DNA of 64,000 nt from an uncultured Tenacibaculum sp. (GTDB lineage: Bacteria; Bacteroidota; Bacteroidia; Flavobacteriales; Flavobacteriaceae): assembly GCF_947498805.1 (NCBI RefSeq), contig NZ_CANMLT010000002.1, forward strand, positions 186,001-250,000, given 5' to 3'. The notes below the pieces were generated by a model. That model did no database searches and was not told the origin of the DNA. It worked only from the letters and a program-made list of their open reading frames with translations. The number at the start of each line of letters is the position of its first letter. Within the stretch, counting starts at the first letter, position 1. This document shows positions 43,268 to 51,714 of this stretch, in pieces. A program made the position numbers and the translations under genes.

Positions 43268-44536
43268 TTAGTGACGTCTATGATTCATCATTGGACAAAT
43301 ACTTTCATTTGACTTTATGTTTGCTTCTTCCTTAACTTCAACATCTGCTGGTAATTTGATAGATGGTAAACGTCTATCTAACGGAATGTCTTTTTCACGT
43401 CGTAAGGTATTTACTTGTATATGTGGCCATAAAGTAGTTCCTCCGTCTGATCCAAATTGAAATTCAAAATCTACAATTTGTTCATATTGAAGTTGCTCTA
43501 TTAAACCACCGAATTCTTCATCATACACCTCTTCTATCCACATACGATAACGCATACGAACTACTCTACAATAGCGTTCAATCATTGGGTTATTGATCAC
43601 CCCTCCTTGAACTCCAGTAGTATGAAACGAATCTAACTCAATCATATCATACCTTTTGAATCCTAGTCCTTCATTGGCATCTGATAATTTTAAATTCGGT
43701 TGTACGGTATATGGAAACTTTGCTCCAAATTGATCATAATTAAAGATTTTCTCGAAGTATGCACGACCACTGTTCACTCCTCCTGGTTCTTGATCTTCAC
43801 GAGGCAATTCTGTCCATGTTGGTTTTTCACGAGATCCTGCAATCAAATCTTTTTCTGGATTGATTCCCATCGTTGGCGATACTGCCAAATATTGCTGTTC
43901 CCAAAGGTCAGCAATATGTGGAGCTTCTCCTTCCTTAGATTCTGTAATATTTCCTGTTAAGTGAATGGTGGTACCATGTGGAATAACCCCTGAACGAGAA
44001 ATTTGATATGGTGGCACAAACTGTGGACCTAATTCTCCCGGACCAATTACAGGCTCTCCTCCATCTGTTTTTACAGACTCTTCATCCGAGGTGTGCTTAT
44101 ACATAGTTGGCGGGTGCTGGTATGGGCTATCTTCCTTCCAGGGCATTTCATGATCACCTAACCACAAGTACATTCCGTCTTCAAAGTGTTGTAAATCACC
44201 ATTATCATCTATAATCGCCGTTTCATATTTAACAGCACCATTAAATTGCTCATTTGATCCTGCACGGTTACGTACAGGTGCGTTTACCTGCGTAAACTTA
44301 AGCTGCTCTGTATATTCTTGTGATTTGAAATGGAAAACTCCAAAAATGGTTTCTGACGAGGTTCCTGGTGAAGGCATAGGAGTGGTATGTAAACCCGTTG
44401 GGCCACCTTTCCAATTTACCCAAGTACCATTAAGTTTGGACAATATTCCGTGTTGAGATCCATTATTAGGTTTTGTTGGTAATACATCAGGTAGCTCTTT
44501 ATAAGGTCTTACTGATGATTTTTGATGCTTGCTCAT
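43268..44536 (-). CDS. lipocalin/nitrobindin-like protein of unknown function
   Basis: A 422-residue protein without signal peptide. The first part (LSKLNGTWVNWKGGPTGLHTTPMPSPG...GVFHFKSQEYTEQLKFT) resembles the LxGxWxGxG opening of heme- or ligand-binding beta-barrels (nitrobindin/FABP-like). A second beta-rich portion follows (DMIELDSFHTTGVQGGVINNPMIERY...RMRYRMWIEEVYDEEFGGL). The His residues could bind heme, but no ligand can be assigned. It lies between two flavin amine oxidases in the same operon and may act on, or carry, their unstable imine product, as heme proteins do in bisindole pathways. That parallel is inference. Confidence 0.55.
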   Translation of the reverse strand: MSKHQKSSVRPYKELPDVLPTKPNNGSQHGILSKLNGTWVNWKGGPTGLHTTPMPSPGTSSETIFGVFHFKSQEYTEQLKFTQVNAPVRNRAGSNEQFNGAVKYETAIIDDNGDLQHFEDGMYLWLGDHEMPWKEDSPYQHPPTMYKHTSDEESVKTDGGEPVIGPGELGPQFVPPYQISRSGVIPHGTTIHLTGNITESKEGEAPHIADLWEQQYLAVSPTMGINPEKDLIAGSREKPTWTELPREDQEPGGVNSGRAYFEKIFNYDQFGAKFPYTVQPNLKLSDANEGLGFKRYDMIELDSFHTTGVQGGVINNPMIERYCRVVRMRYRMWIEEVYDEEFGGLIEQLQYEQIVDFEFQFGSDGGTTLWPHIQVNTLRREKDIPLDRRLPSIKLPADVEVKEEANIKSNESICPMMNHRRH

Positions 44537-44562
44537 AATTTTGTTAGTTTAAGGTTAGTTAT

Positions 44563-46662
44563 TTATGCTGGACAGATAAAAGGATACTCCTTATCATCTA
44601 TCAATTTTTCTATGTTAAAGAAATCGTTTAACACCGATTCTGCTGTACAAAAAGCTCCTTCTACCCAAGCTTGATCATTAGAATAGGTAGATCCAATAAT
44701 AAATAGGTTGCTATCTTTACCTTTTACCAAAGAAGATGGCTTGCGTATTTTTTGCTGTACATCTCCAATATTGTAATGAGAGAAATATGCATGATATCCA
44801 GCATTAAATGGTGGTAAAGACCAATCCATATACTTAGTTTCTAAAGGTTCAGGAACAGCCGTATAATTGGCTTCTGAACCAAAGTGTAAGTTTGCTAATT
44901 GCTGACGTAACATTTTCACCATAATGGCTGGTGCTTTTTTAGGACCTTCTAAGGGTTGTGTATCTTGAGATTCGGCTACTTTACGTTCTCTATTTGGTCC
45001 TATTTCTAAGGCTTTCCAGAAGGTTGTATAGCGGATATCATCATAGCTGGCAAGAATTCCGTAGATTTTTTTACCCTTTTTATCACGTGCATTGTCACCA
45101 AAATATACTACTTGTCTAATCGGCATATCGGTTGCACTCGGTCCAATAGTATCTAAATGTGCTACTTCTATAATTTGTTGTTTCTCATCATAAGTAAGAC
45201 TTGCTTCAATTATAGTTTCTGTAGCATCTAAAAAGGAAGCTTGTGTGTCGTAAGTTACTTCTATAAGTGAAGTTACAGAATTATCATAGGCTTTATTGTT
45301 TTGCTCTGCCTTTTGTTTTGCTTTAGCTGCTTCAGAAGCTGCTTTTTCAATGGCCTTAAGGTATTTAGCAGGAAACTTATCTTTTTTAAGTTTTTTAACT
45401 CCTTCTTGTGTTAAAAAATAGCTATTTAACTTCGCAGGATACTTCGGTGGTGATGGTATATCGTCTCTCCACCAAGGTGATTCAAAGAACATTCCTATTT
45501 TATAAGAAGGTTGCATTAATACAGATTCTAAATACAACTGTACTTTGTCTTCATTCAACACATCAAAATCACCCGCTTTTTTGTTCATATATCGTGTAGC
45601 TTGCGCAACTAAATCAATAGCATATCTTCCCATAGCCAAGAATGCAGCATCACAAGTTTTTGCATCCAACTCTTTGGTAGGTTCTTTTCTACTAGCTGTG
45701 GTAAAGTGTATTGTATTTTTATTTTCTAAAATAGAGCGAAGTCTGGTATTCGGGTAGTACTGGAAGTCAATTCCTTTTTCTTTTGCGAGCTTTACCACTT
45801 CTTGAAATAAAGTAGAGAAAATACCAGAATATCCAATTGTTAAGGTTTTATAAAGTGTTCCAGGAGTAAATTCATTATTTACTTCAAATGATTGTGCAGA
45901 ATTACTGTTTACTACATTAGAAGAATACCCATTACCATCTGCTAAATAGCTAAAACCTTCTTGTCCTAATACATCATAAGCTAAATTCCAATAACCAATA
46001 TCCTTTAGTTTTTGTCCTTTTTTAAAGATAGAATCATCACCTAAATCTTTGGTTATCTTTCCGTTTTCATAAAAGTCACACCATTCTTTTCTTGTGGGTG
46101 GTAAAGCATCTTGCGAAACATCAATACCAACGCTTTCTATTTTAGTAAAACCATCATCTGGTGGTGAATATGCTCCATAATTATTTACATTATAAGGAGC
46201 TGGATTCTTTGCATCAATATCTGAGGTATACATACTCTTTGCTCTTAATGATAAAAGTGGATCACTCGCTTCATTAAAAGGAACGGAGTACTTCTCCAAT
46301 CCAATTTCACTAATGGTTTTAGTTACCAATCGATGCCCAGGATTATTAGCATCATTTGGATTAGGATTGTTCTTAGTTTTCTTATAATCCCAGGCAGAAT
46401 AACGCATTCCTCCTAACTCTAAATAAGAGGCATCCGGATCGTCTTTATAGTGCCACGTACAAACTCTAGCTCCAGCGGCTCTAGTTCCTTTTTCTTTATT
46501 TGAAAATTCATATTTTCCCCAGTCGTATAATTCTAAGACATCTCCTTTTTGTAAGTTTTTAGAAGTGTCTTTTGAATTTGCTGGCTTTCCTTGAAGTAAT
46601 CTCCATGCGGTATATAAACCGGCCGCTCCTGCTCCGAAAATAGAATAGGTTTTGGTTTTCAT
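44563..46662 (-). CDS. FAD-dependent amine/L-amino-acid oxidase
   Basis: A 699-residue flavoprotein. The FAD motif SIFGAGAAGLYTAWRLLQG is at the extreme N-terminus. It also has TRAAGARVCTW, ELGGMRYSAW (amine-oxidase GGMR block), a long substrate domain, and the C-terminal YSNDQAWVEGAFCTAESVLNDFF. It is larger than the 568-aa oxidase of the same operon and has a charged coiled insertion (about 430-475, AIEKAASEAAKAKQKAEQ). Together with the ThDP enzyme 20 bp upstream it could turn an amino acid into a 2-oxoacid for decarboxylation. No signal peptide. Confidence 0.84.
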   Translation of the reverse strand: MKTKTYSIFGAGAAGLYTAWRLLQGKPANSKDTSKNLQKGDVLELYDWGKYEFSNKEKGTRAAGARVCTWHYKDDPDASYLELGGMRYSAWDYKKTKNNPNPNDANNPGHRLVTKTISEIGLEKYSVPFNEASDPLLSLRAKSMYTSDIDAKNPAPYNVNNYGAYSPPDDGFTKIESVGIDVSQDALPPTRKEWCDFYENGKITKDLGDDSIFKKGQKLKDIGYWNLAYDVLGQEGFSYLADGNGYSSNVVNSNSAQSFEVNNEFTPGTLYKTLTIGYSGIFSTLFQEVVKLAKEKGIDFQYYPNTRLRSILENKNTIHFTTASRKEPTKELDAKTCDAAFLAMGRYAIDLVAQATRYMNKKAGDFDVLNEDKVQLYLESVLMQPSYKIGMFFESPWWRDDIPSPPKYPAKLNSYFLTQEGVKKLKKDKFPAKYLKAIEKAASEAAKAKQKAEQNNKAYDNSVTSLIEVTYDTQASFLDATETIIEASLTYDEKQQIIEVAHLDTIGPSATDMPIRQVVYFGDNARDKKGKKIYGILASYDDIRYTTFWKALEIGPNRERKVAESQDTQPLEGPKKAPAIMVKMLRQQLANLHFGSEANYTAVPEPLETKYMDWSLPPFNAGYHAYFSHYNIGDVQQKIRKPSSLVKGKDSNLFIIGSTYSNDQAWVEGAFCTAESVLNDFFNIEKLIDDKEYPFICPA

Positions 46663-46668
46663 TGTCTT

Positions 46669-46686
46669 TATATTTAATTGGTTAGT
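46669..46686 (-). repeat. leader repeat before the 699-aa oxidase
   Basis: TATATTTAATTGGTTAGT on the plus strand (ACTAACCAATTAAATATA on the coding strand), 7 nt from the ATG. It is identical in sequence and distance to the copy before the ThDP gene. It overlaps the stop codon of the upstream gene. Confidence 0.5.
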
Positions 46687-48409
46687 TACAGTTCATTTTT
46701 TGTGGAGTTAAGTTTTTCATTTGTCCTGCCAAATCTTTTTCAGGAATAACAATCTCAACTAAAGTAGGTTTGTTCGTTTTCGTAGAAGTAATAGTTTCTA
46801 ATACTTGATTTAGTTCTTTGATGGTGCTTGCTTGATATCCATTCGCTCCATAAGCCTGTGCAAGAGCCATATAGTCCCATTTAGGTAAATAATCAAATTC
46901 ATCAAATTTCCCATTTGGACAAAAAGCATCTACGTCAACAAAGACTTGTTCAATAGCGTAAACCTGATTACTCATTACGAAAATGACACTATTTACATCG
47001 TATTTTGCTAAGGTTGAAAGTGATTGACAAATCATCATAAATCCTCCGTCTCCTGCTATTGTCCATGATTGTTTTTTACTTCCCAATTGAGCTCCTAATG
47101 CTGCACCAGTTTCATAACCAATACATTGCCAAGCAGCAGAACTTATAAAACTATTTTGTTTCATTCCATAAATATTGGTAGCTACATACATTGCTGAACT
47201 CACTCCAAAGGTTAGATTTATTTGGTCCCATAAATTGTTGCTTTCTATATGCTTTACTGCATGTTGAAAAAAGCGATTGTAGGTAATGACTTCTGGTTTG
47301 TCATTGTATTTAGGGTCAGATGAAGAACTCCAAGGTTCTGGGTATGTTGGTTGCTCTGGTGCTTTATTCTTTAATGGATAGGTGGTATCATTTTCAAAAC
47401 GTTCTAGCAAAGCTTCCATAAAATCTTTCATAGTAACTTGCTCATAATTATAATATCCAGCTCTAATTTCTGTAGTAGTAACCAATACCATATCTGAAAA
47501 CTTATTTTCTACAAACCATAAGTAATCATCAGTTATTAATGTTCCTAAGCATAAGAAACAATCAGATTCTTTTACATAGTTTGTTACGTTTTCTATAGAA
47601 GCTGCATCAGAATAGGTTCCTATAAACTGGTCTCCTTTTTCATCTAATACTGTTTTACCAAGTGATGTGGTTGTGTATACAAATCCACTAGCATCTATTA
47701 TTTTTTGAAGTAAATCCGATAATCCATGTCTTAAAACTTCTACACCCGCAAATATCATTGGCTGTTTAGCAGCTGTTATTTGTGTCCATGCCTGATCTAC
47801 CGCATTTAGAAGTGCATCAGGTTTACTTTTTTTAACTTTTGGTTCCAATTTCTTTTTAGAAGGTCTTTTACAAGGTTCTCCCCAAACTTCACTATATGCA
47901 GCTATATATACAGGTTTTTTATGTGTGATAGCAGCGACTATAAGTTTGTCTATTTTTTTTGCTGCTCCAACAGAAGTACTCAACGTTTCTGAAGCAACGG
48001 TAACATGATTGTATATTTCTTGATCTGCTTTTAAATTACCTGTTGAATGATGGTATAGTACATTATACATATCGCCAATTTGGCGATCATTAGATCCCGG
48101 AGTAGCACTTATAACTACCATCGGACTAGATTCTACATATGCCCCAGCTACAGCATTTAATGCACTGAATGTGCTTACACCATATTGTAAAGAAACGGCC
48201 GCTAAACCTCTTGTTCGTCCATAAGCATCTGCCGCATAAGAAGCATCTAATTCATTGGAAGTACCAATAGTTTCAATACCATCGAATTTTTCTAAAGCTT
48301 GGGTAAAATTTTTAACGTAATCTCCTGGAATTTGGAATAACTCTGTAACATCTAATTGCTGTAAACGAGTTAATAAGTAATCCGCTACTGTGAACGTATC
48401 CTTTTTCAT
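46682..48409 (-). CDS. ThDP-dependent 2-oxoacid decarboxylase-like enzyme
   Basis: A 575-residue ThDP enzyme of the pyruvate/indolepyruvate decarboxylase family. It has FQIPGDYVKNFTQ, the activating glutamate in TSNELDASYAADAYGRTRG, the HH pair in VLYHHSTGN, and the ThDP-Mg motif AGDGGFMMICQSLSTLAKYDVNSVIFVMSNQVYAIEQ. The HH motif favours decarboxylase or acyloin-forming activity over acetolactate synthase. It is first in the operon; the amine oxidase next to it would supply a 2-oxoacid. The leader carries an 18-nt sequence repeated before the oxidase gene. Confidence 0.85.
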   Translation of the reverse strand: MKKDTFTVADYLLTRLQQLDVTELFQIPGDYVKNFTQALEKFDGIETIGTSNELDASYAADAYGRTRGLAAVSLQYGVSTFSALNAVAGAYVESSPMVVISATPGSNDRQIGDMYNVLYHHSTGNLKADQEIYNHVTVASETLSTSVGAAKKIDKLIVAAITHKKPVYIAAYSEVWGEPCKRPSKKKLEPKVKKSKPDALLNAVDQAWTQITAAKQPMIFAGVEVLRHGLSDLLQKIIDASGFVYTTTSLGKTVLDEKGDQFIGTYSDAASIENVTNYVKESDCFLCLGTLITDDYLWFVENKFSDMVLVTTTEIRAGYYNYEQVTMKDFMEALLERFENDTTYPLKNKAPEQPTYPEPWSSSSDPKYNDKPEVITYNRFFQHAVKHIESNNLWDQINLTFGVSSAMYVATNIYGMKQNSFISSAAWQCIGYETGAALGAQLGSKKQSWTIAGDGGFMMICQSLSTLAKYDVNSVIFVMSNQVYAIEQVFVDVDAFCPNGKFDEFDYLPKWDYMALAQAYGANGYQASTIKELNQVLETITSTKTNKPTLVEIVIPEKDLAGQMKNLTPQKMNCN

Positions 48410-48415
48410 TGTTAA

Positions 48416-48433
48416 TATATTTAATTGGTTAGT
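48416..48433 (-). repeat. leader repeat before the ThDP enzyme gene
   Basis: Second copy of the 18-nt leader sequence ACTAACCAATTAAATATA, again 7 nt from the start codon. Conserved spacing suggests a translational or RNA-level role rather than chance. Confidence 0.5.
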
Positions 48434-48619
48434 ATAGTGGTACCAATTCGATCTTTACAATATTCAAGTTGTTAGATATCGAATGGCTTTATAAAATTGA
48501 AAAATTAAAAGGATGTTCTTTAATAAAAGGTGCTGAATGTAAGGAATTTGAGCATGAGAGTATTGATTGATATACCTAGCTTTTTTTTGAGACGCTTACA
48601 TCAATATTAAAGAGAATCT

Positions 48620-48649
48620 AAAAAAAGCACTACAATACTTGTAGTGCTT
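48620..48649 (-). terminator. distal terminator of the TonB-receptor transcript
   Basis: AAGCACTACAA-TAC-TTGTAGTGCTT, a perfect 11-bp stem, followed on the minus strand by a T-run of seven. Confidence 0.75.
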
Positions 48650-48728
48650 GGATATTTAGGGTATTAAGAAAAAAGATTTAGAGATGTGATCTTCTAAATC
48701 CCTTATAATGTACGACTTTTTTAAGTAT

Positions 48729-48764
48729 AAAAAAAGCACATAGAAATCATATATAACTCTGTGC
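48729..48764 (-). terminator. proximal terminator of the TonB-receptor transcript
   Basis: Minus-strand GCACAGAG...CTATGTGC stem (one mismatch) followed by seven T, 48 bp after the stop codon of the receptor gene. The two tandem terminators isolate it from the amine-oxidase operon. Confidence 0.65.
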
Positions 48765-48812
48765 CAATATTTTAATCACCAATAATACTGAGTCTTGTAT
48801 ATTAGTTTTATT

Positions 48813-51020
48813 TTAAAAATTAACTGTTACACTACCCTTTAAGAAAAATGGTGTACCAGGTGTAAAGTGAATTTCTTCAGTACTATTTGCTTCTCCTGGT
48901 AAACGAGATTCTGTAGCAAATTGTGTTTCATTCCAGTCAATATCAAAAAGGTTTTGAATCTGTAATCCAAAAGTTACGTTCTTCAACGAATATCCTAGAT
49001 TAAGATCTGTTACTGTGTAACCTTCAGCAATAATAGAATTGTCTTCATTTGCTGGTCTGTCTCCGATATGTCTTAATTGCATACCTCCATAAAAACCTAA
49101 CTCGCTTTTATATGTTATTCCGCTAGATAACGTAAAGTCTGGAGCTAACGGGATATAATCTTGTCCAGATGCTTCTTCTGATGCTCTCGCATGTGCATAA
49201 TTAGCATCTAAGTTAAAATACAATTGGTGTATTGGTTCATATCTTAAGCTAAAATCTATTCCTTGACGTTTGGTTTTTCCACTTGGTTCTACAATACCTG
49301 CATCTCCTACATAGACAAACTCTTGTTCTAAAAACAAATACCAATATGCTGTATTGATTAATAACTTAGGCATTGGTTTCCACATAAAACCAGCATCAAA
49401 TCCATACGAAGCAGGTAGTATTTCCTTACCATTTTGAGCTACCACTACTCTAGTATCATTTGAATGAAATCCTTTACCTGTTTTTATATAAAACTGTAAA
49501 TCTTCATTATAGTTATAAAACATATTTAATTTTGGACTTACAATACTCGCTGTTTGCGACTGAGTTTGATAATTAGTTTGTAAATTATTATTGTATTCAA
49601 AATTGAAATAATCAAGTCGGATTGCTGGATTTATCGTAAACTTTCCAAAGTTAAAATTAGCACTTGCGTAAGCACCAAAATTGGTTTCATTAATATCACC
49701 AAATTGAATTTGGTTTAACGTTTGCCTTCTATTTAAAGTATGAGATAACTCATTATTAGAGCTTTGATCGTTTCTTAAGCTTATTCCAGCAGTAAAATTG
49801 GCGTCTATATCTACTAAATCTTGTGTGTATTCACTATTAAACCCAAAGATATTACGCGATTCTTTTTGCTTAATTTGATCTCCATTAACAGGATCGCCTA
49901 AAAAGAAGGTAAAATTAGAGAACAATTCAAAATGGTACTTATTATAATATACTTTGTTTTTAATAGATGAGTTTTCAGAAAGGATTTTATCATAGGTTAA
50001 CAAGAAGTTAGAGCGACTTGTTTTCCCACCTTCTGTATCATCTATGGCACCAAAACGTGTTATTGATCCATTGTTTACAGCTCGTTGTGGTATTTGACCT
50101 GAGGCATCCCATTTACTCGTAAAATGAGATAGCGTCACTCCTACTTTATCAGAATCAGATACATTGGCTGTATATTTTCCAAAAATATTTAGCCTATTAA
50201 AGCTCTGTGGACTCTCAAAATACCCATCTGTAAGAATATATTCTGAAGCTATATAAGCACTTTGTTTATTATTATTTATTAAGTTGAACATTCCTAACAA
50301 ACGTTTCGTATCAAATTGTCCCACTTCTAGCTTAACAAGATTAGATTTTAACCTGTTTTTTGTCTTGAAATTAACATATCCTGCTGTATTAAAGTTTCCT
50401 TTATCGGCATAATATGCTCCTTTACCAAAATCTATCTTATCTACGGTTTCTGGAATTACAAAATGTAAATCTGCATATCCTTGTCCATGGGCATGAGAAA
50501 CCATATTAACTGGCATTCCATCGGCTGATATTGTAATGTCAGTTCCATGATCTATATCAAAACCTCGTAAGAAAATTTGTTCTGCTTTTCCTCCTCCTGC
50601 ATGTTGACCAATAAATAATCCTGGAACTTTTTGTAAAATTTCTTGCGAAGAATTTACTGGGCTAGTTTGAATATCAACTGCTGTAATTACATTTAAAGCA
50701 TTCAATTTTTTGCCAATGGTTATCTCATCTAAAGAAACCATGTTTTCTTCTAAAATTATATTGATTGGCTCAAAGTTTTTTACAACAATTTTTGTTTTTT
50801 TATAATTGATATGAGTTACTACTAAAGTATCTCCAACAGTTACGTGATGTAATACAAAGGCTCCTCTTTGATTACTATGTGTATGATGCTTATCATTGGT
50901 ATTTAAAATATGTGCTTCTATAACAGGAATATCATCCTGAGTGGTTATTTTCCCTTTAAGGGTCTGTGCTATGAATTGTTGTGATATTAAAAAACTACAA
51001 AACATTATTAGCTTTTTCAT
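48813..51020 (-). CDS. TonB-dependent receptor, probably for a metal
   Basis: A 735-residue receptor: signal peptide (SQQFIAQ), a carboxypeptidase-D-like N-terminal domain (about 20-95), a TonB-box-like stretch, a plug (QEILQKVPGLFIGQHAGGGKAEQIFLRGFDIDHGTD), and a barrel ending TPFFLKGSVTVNF. The N-terminal half is histidine-rich (DKHHTHSNQRG, VSHAHGQGYADLHF), as in zinc- or copper-linked receptors. It lies 118 bp downstream of the MerC-like gene, whose promoter has a Fur/Zur-type palindrome. I therefore infer metal (zinc most likely) uptake rather than siderophore import. Confidence 0.87.
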   Translation of the reverse strand: MKKLIMFCSFLISQQFIAQTLKGKITTQDDIPVIEAHILNTNDKHHTHSNQRGAFVLHHVTVGDTLVVTHINYKKTKIVVKNFEPINIILEENMVSLDEITIGKKLNALNVITAVDIQTSPVNSSQEILQKVPGLFIGQHAGGGKAEQIFLRGFDIDHGTDITISADGMPVNMVSHAHGQGYADLHFVIPETVDKIDFGKGAYYADKGNFNTAGYVNFKTKNRLKSNLVKLEVGQFDTKRLLGMFNLINNNKQSAYIASEYILTDGYFESPQSFNRLNIFGKYTANVSDSDKVGVTLSHFTSKWDASGQIPQRAVNNGSITRFGAIDDTEGGKTSRSNFLLTYDKILSENSSIKNKVYYNKYHFELFSNFTFFLGDPVNGDQIKQKESRNIFGFNSEYTQDLVDIDANFTAGISLRNDQSSNNELSHTLNRRQTLNQIQFGDINETNFGAYASANFNFGKFTINPAIRLDYFNFEYNNNLQTNYQTQSQTASIVSPKLNMFYNYNEDLQFYIKTGKGFHSNDTRVVVAQNGKEILPASYGFDAGFMWKPMPKLLINTAYWYLFLEQEFVYVGDAGIVEPSGKTKRQGIDFSLRYEPIHQLYFNLDANYAHARASEEASGQDYIPLAPDFTLSSGITYKSELGFYGGMQLRHIGDRPANEDNSIIAEGYTVTDLNLGYSLKNVTFGLQIQNLFDIDWNETQFATESRLPGEANSTEEIHFTPGTPFFLKGSVTVNF

Positions 51021-51138
51021 CGTATTTTATTTTATGAATTTGGTTATTGTGAATGATTATTTTGTAATTGAAAGCGAATGTATCACTGCTTTTCTTTTTT
51101 CTTATTTAAGGTATTGTTAAAATTGTTAATAAATAGTA

Positions 51139-51510
51139 TCAATGCTGCTTAGATATTCTCCAGTTAAAATAATGCGCCATTGAAATTAATGAAGCTCCTA
51201 ATACTGTATTACCAACCTCCCATAGCACAGTAAACTCGAACCTTCCTATTCCAATAAATGTAAAACCAATTAGAGCAAAAATTAATGGCTTTATTTTATG
51301 ATGATTTTTCTGATAACTCGGCCATAGAGACATAAAAACAAATATTACTCCGATAGCAATAAAGGTCCATTCTATATAAGGATTTTCCAAAAAGTGTAAG
51401 CTACTCAGCGAAGAGAATGATACTATTATAGGAATGGCCGCACAGTGGATTGCGCAAACAATAGAGCTCGTTAATGCTATGATATCTATGGTATTGTTTC
51501 TTATTTTCAT
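51139..51510 (-). CDS. MerC domain membrane protein
   Basis: A 123-residue membrane protein with four predicted helices. It has the MerC-type metal site SSIVCAIHCAAIPI in the first helix and a HHK loop, and ends in a His-containing tail. MerC proteins move Hg(II) in mercury operons, but no merA, merR or merP is present here. In Bacteroidota such proteins often accompany Zur-controlled TonB receptors. A role in metal (zinc) transfer across the inner membrane is the best inference. First gene of a two-gene operon, 27 bp after the palindrome. Confidence 0.83.
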   Translation of the reverse strand: MKIRNNTIDIIALTSSIVCAIHCAAIPIIVSFSSLSSLHFLENPYIEWTFIAIGVIFVFMSLWPSYQKNHHKIKPLIFALIGFTFIGIGRFEFTVLWEVGNTVLGASLISMAHYFNWRISKQH

Positions 51511-51536
51511 TTCAATATATATTTAAAATTTATCAC

Positions 51537-51565
51537 TGCAACTAAGTTGCAATAATACAAATATA
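51537..51565 (-). promoter_or_regulatory. promoter with Fur/Zur-type palindrome before the MerC-TonB operon
   Basis: On the minus strand a flavobacterial -7 element TATATTTG (51565-51558) is followed six bases later by the perfect palindrome TGCAAC-TTA-GTTGCA (51551-51537), where the transcript should begin. The same palindrome occurs twice before the gene at 58174. Its size, symmetry and placement on a promoter of metal-transport genes suggest a Fur-family repressor, most likely Zur. Confidence 0.65.
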
Positions 51566-51714
51566 TTATATATTCCTAGTATTAAATGTAGCTTCTAAAA
51601 AATCATTCAATCATTTTTTCTCTTTGACAACTAACTATACTATTAAGAAAGAAAACACATATAGAATCAACGTTCTATATGTGTTACTACAATTAATTAA
51701 AAGACTGGATTATA

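Larger units (their letters stand above)
48434..48812. other. intergenic region with two terminators
   Basis: About 380 bp with no gene. The right half holds two minus-strand hairpins that end the TonB-receptor transcript. The left half should hold the promoter of the ThDP/amine-oxidase operon, but I cannot point to a clear TAnnTTTG element. Confidence 0.5.

Noticed and set aside
46682-48409. Acetolactate synthase for branched-chain amino acid synthesis
   Set aside because: The HH motif and early GDY segment match decarboxylases. No small regulatory subunit, ilvC or ilvD is nearby, and the neighbours are amine oxidases.
51139-51510. Mercury-resistance operon
   Set aside because: Only a MerC-like protein is present. 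No merA, merP, merT or MerR-type regulator is nearby, and the gene is tied to a TonB receptor and a Fur/Zur-type site.
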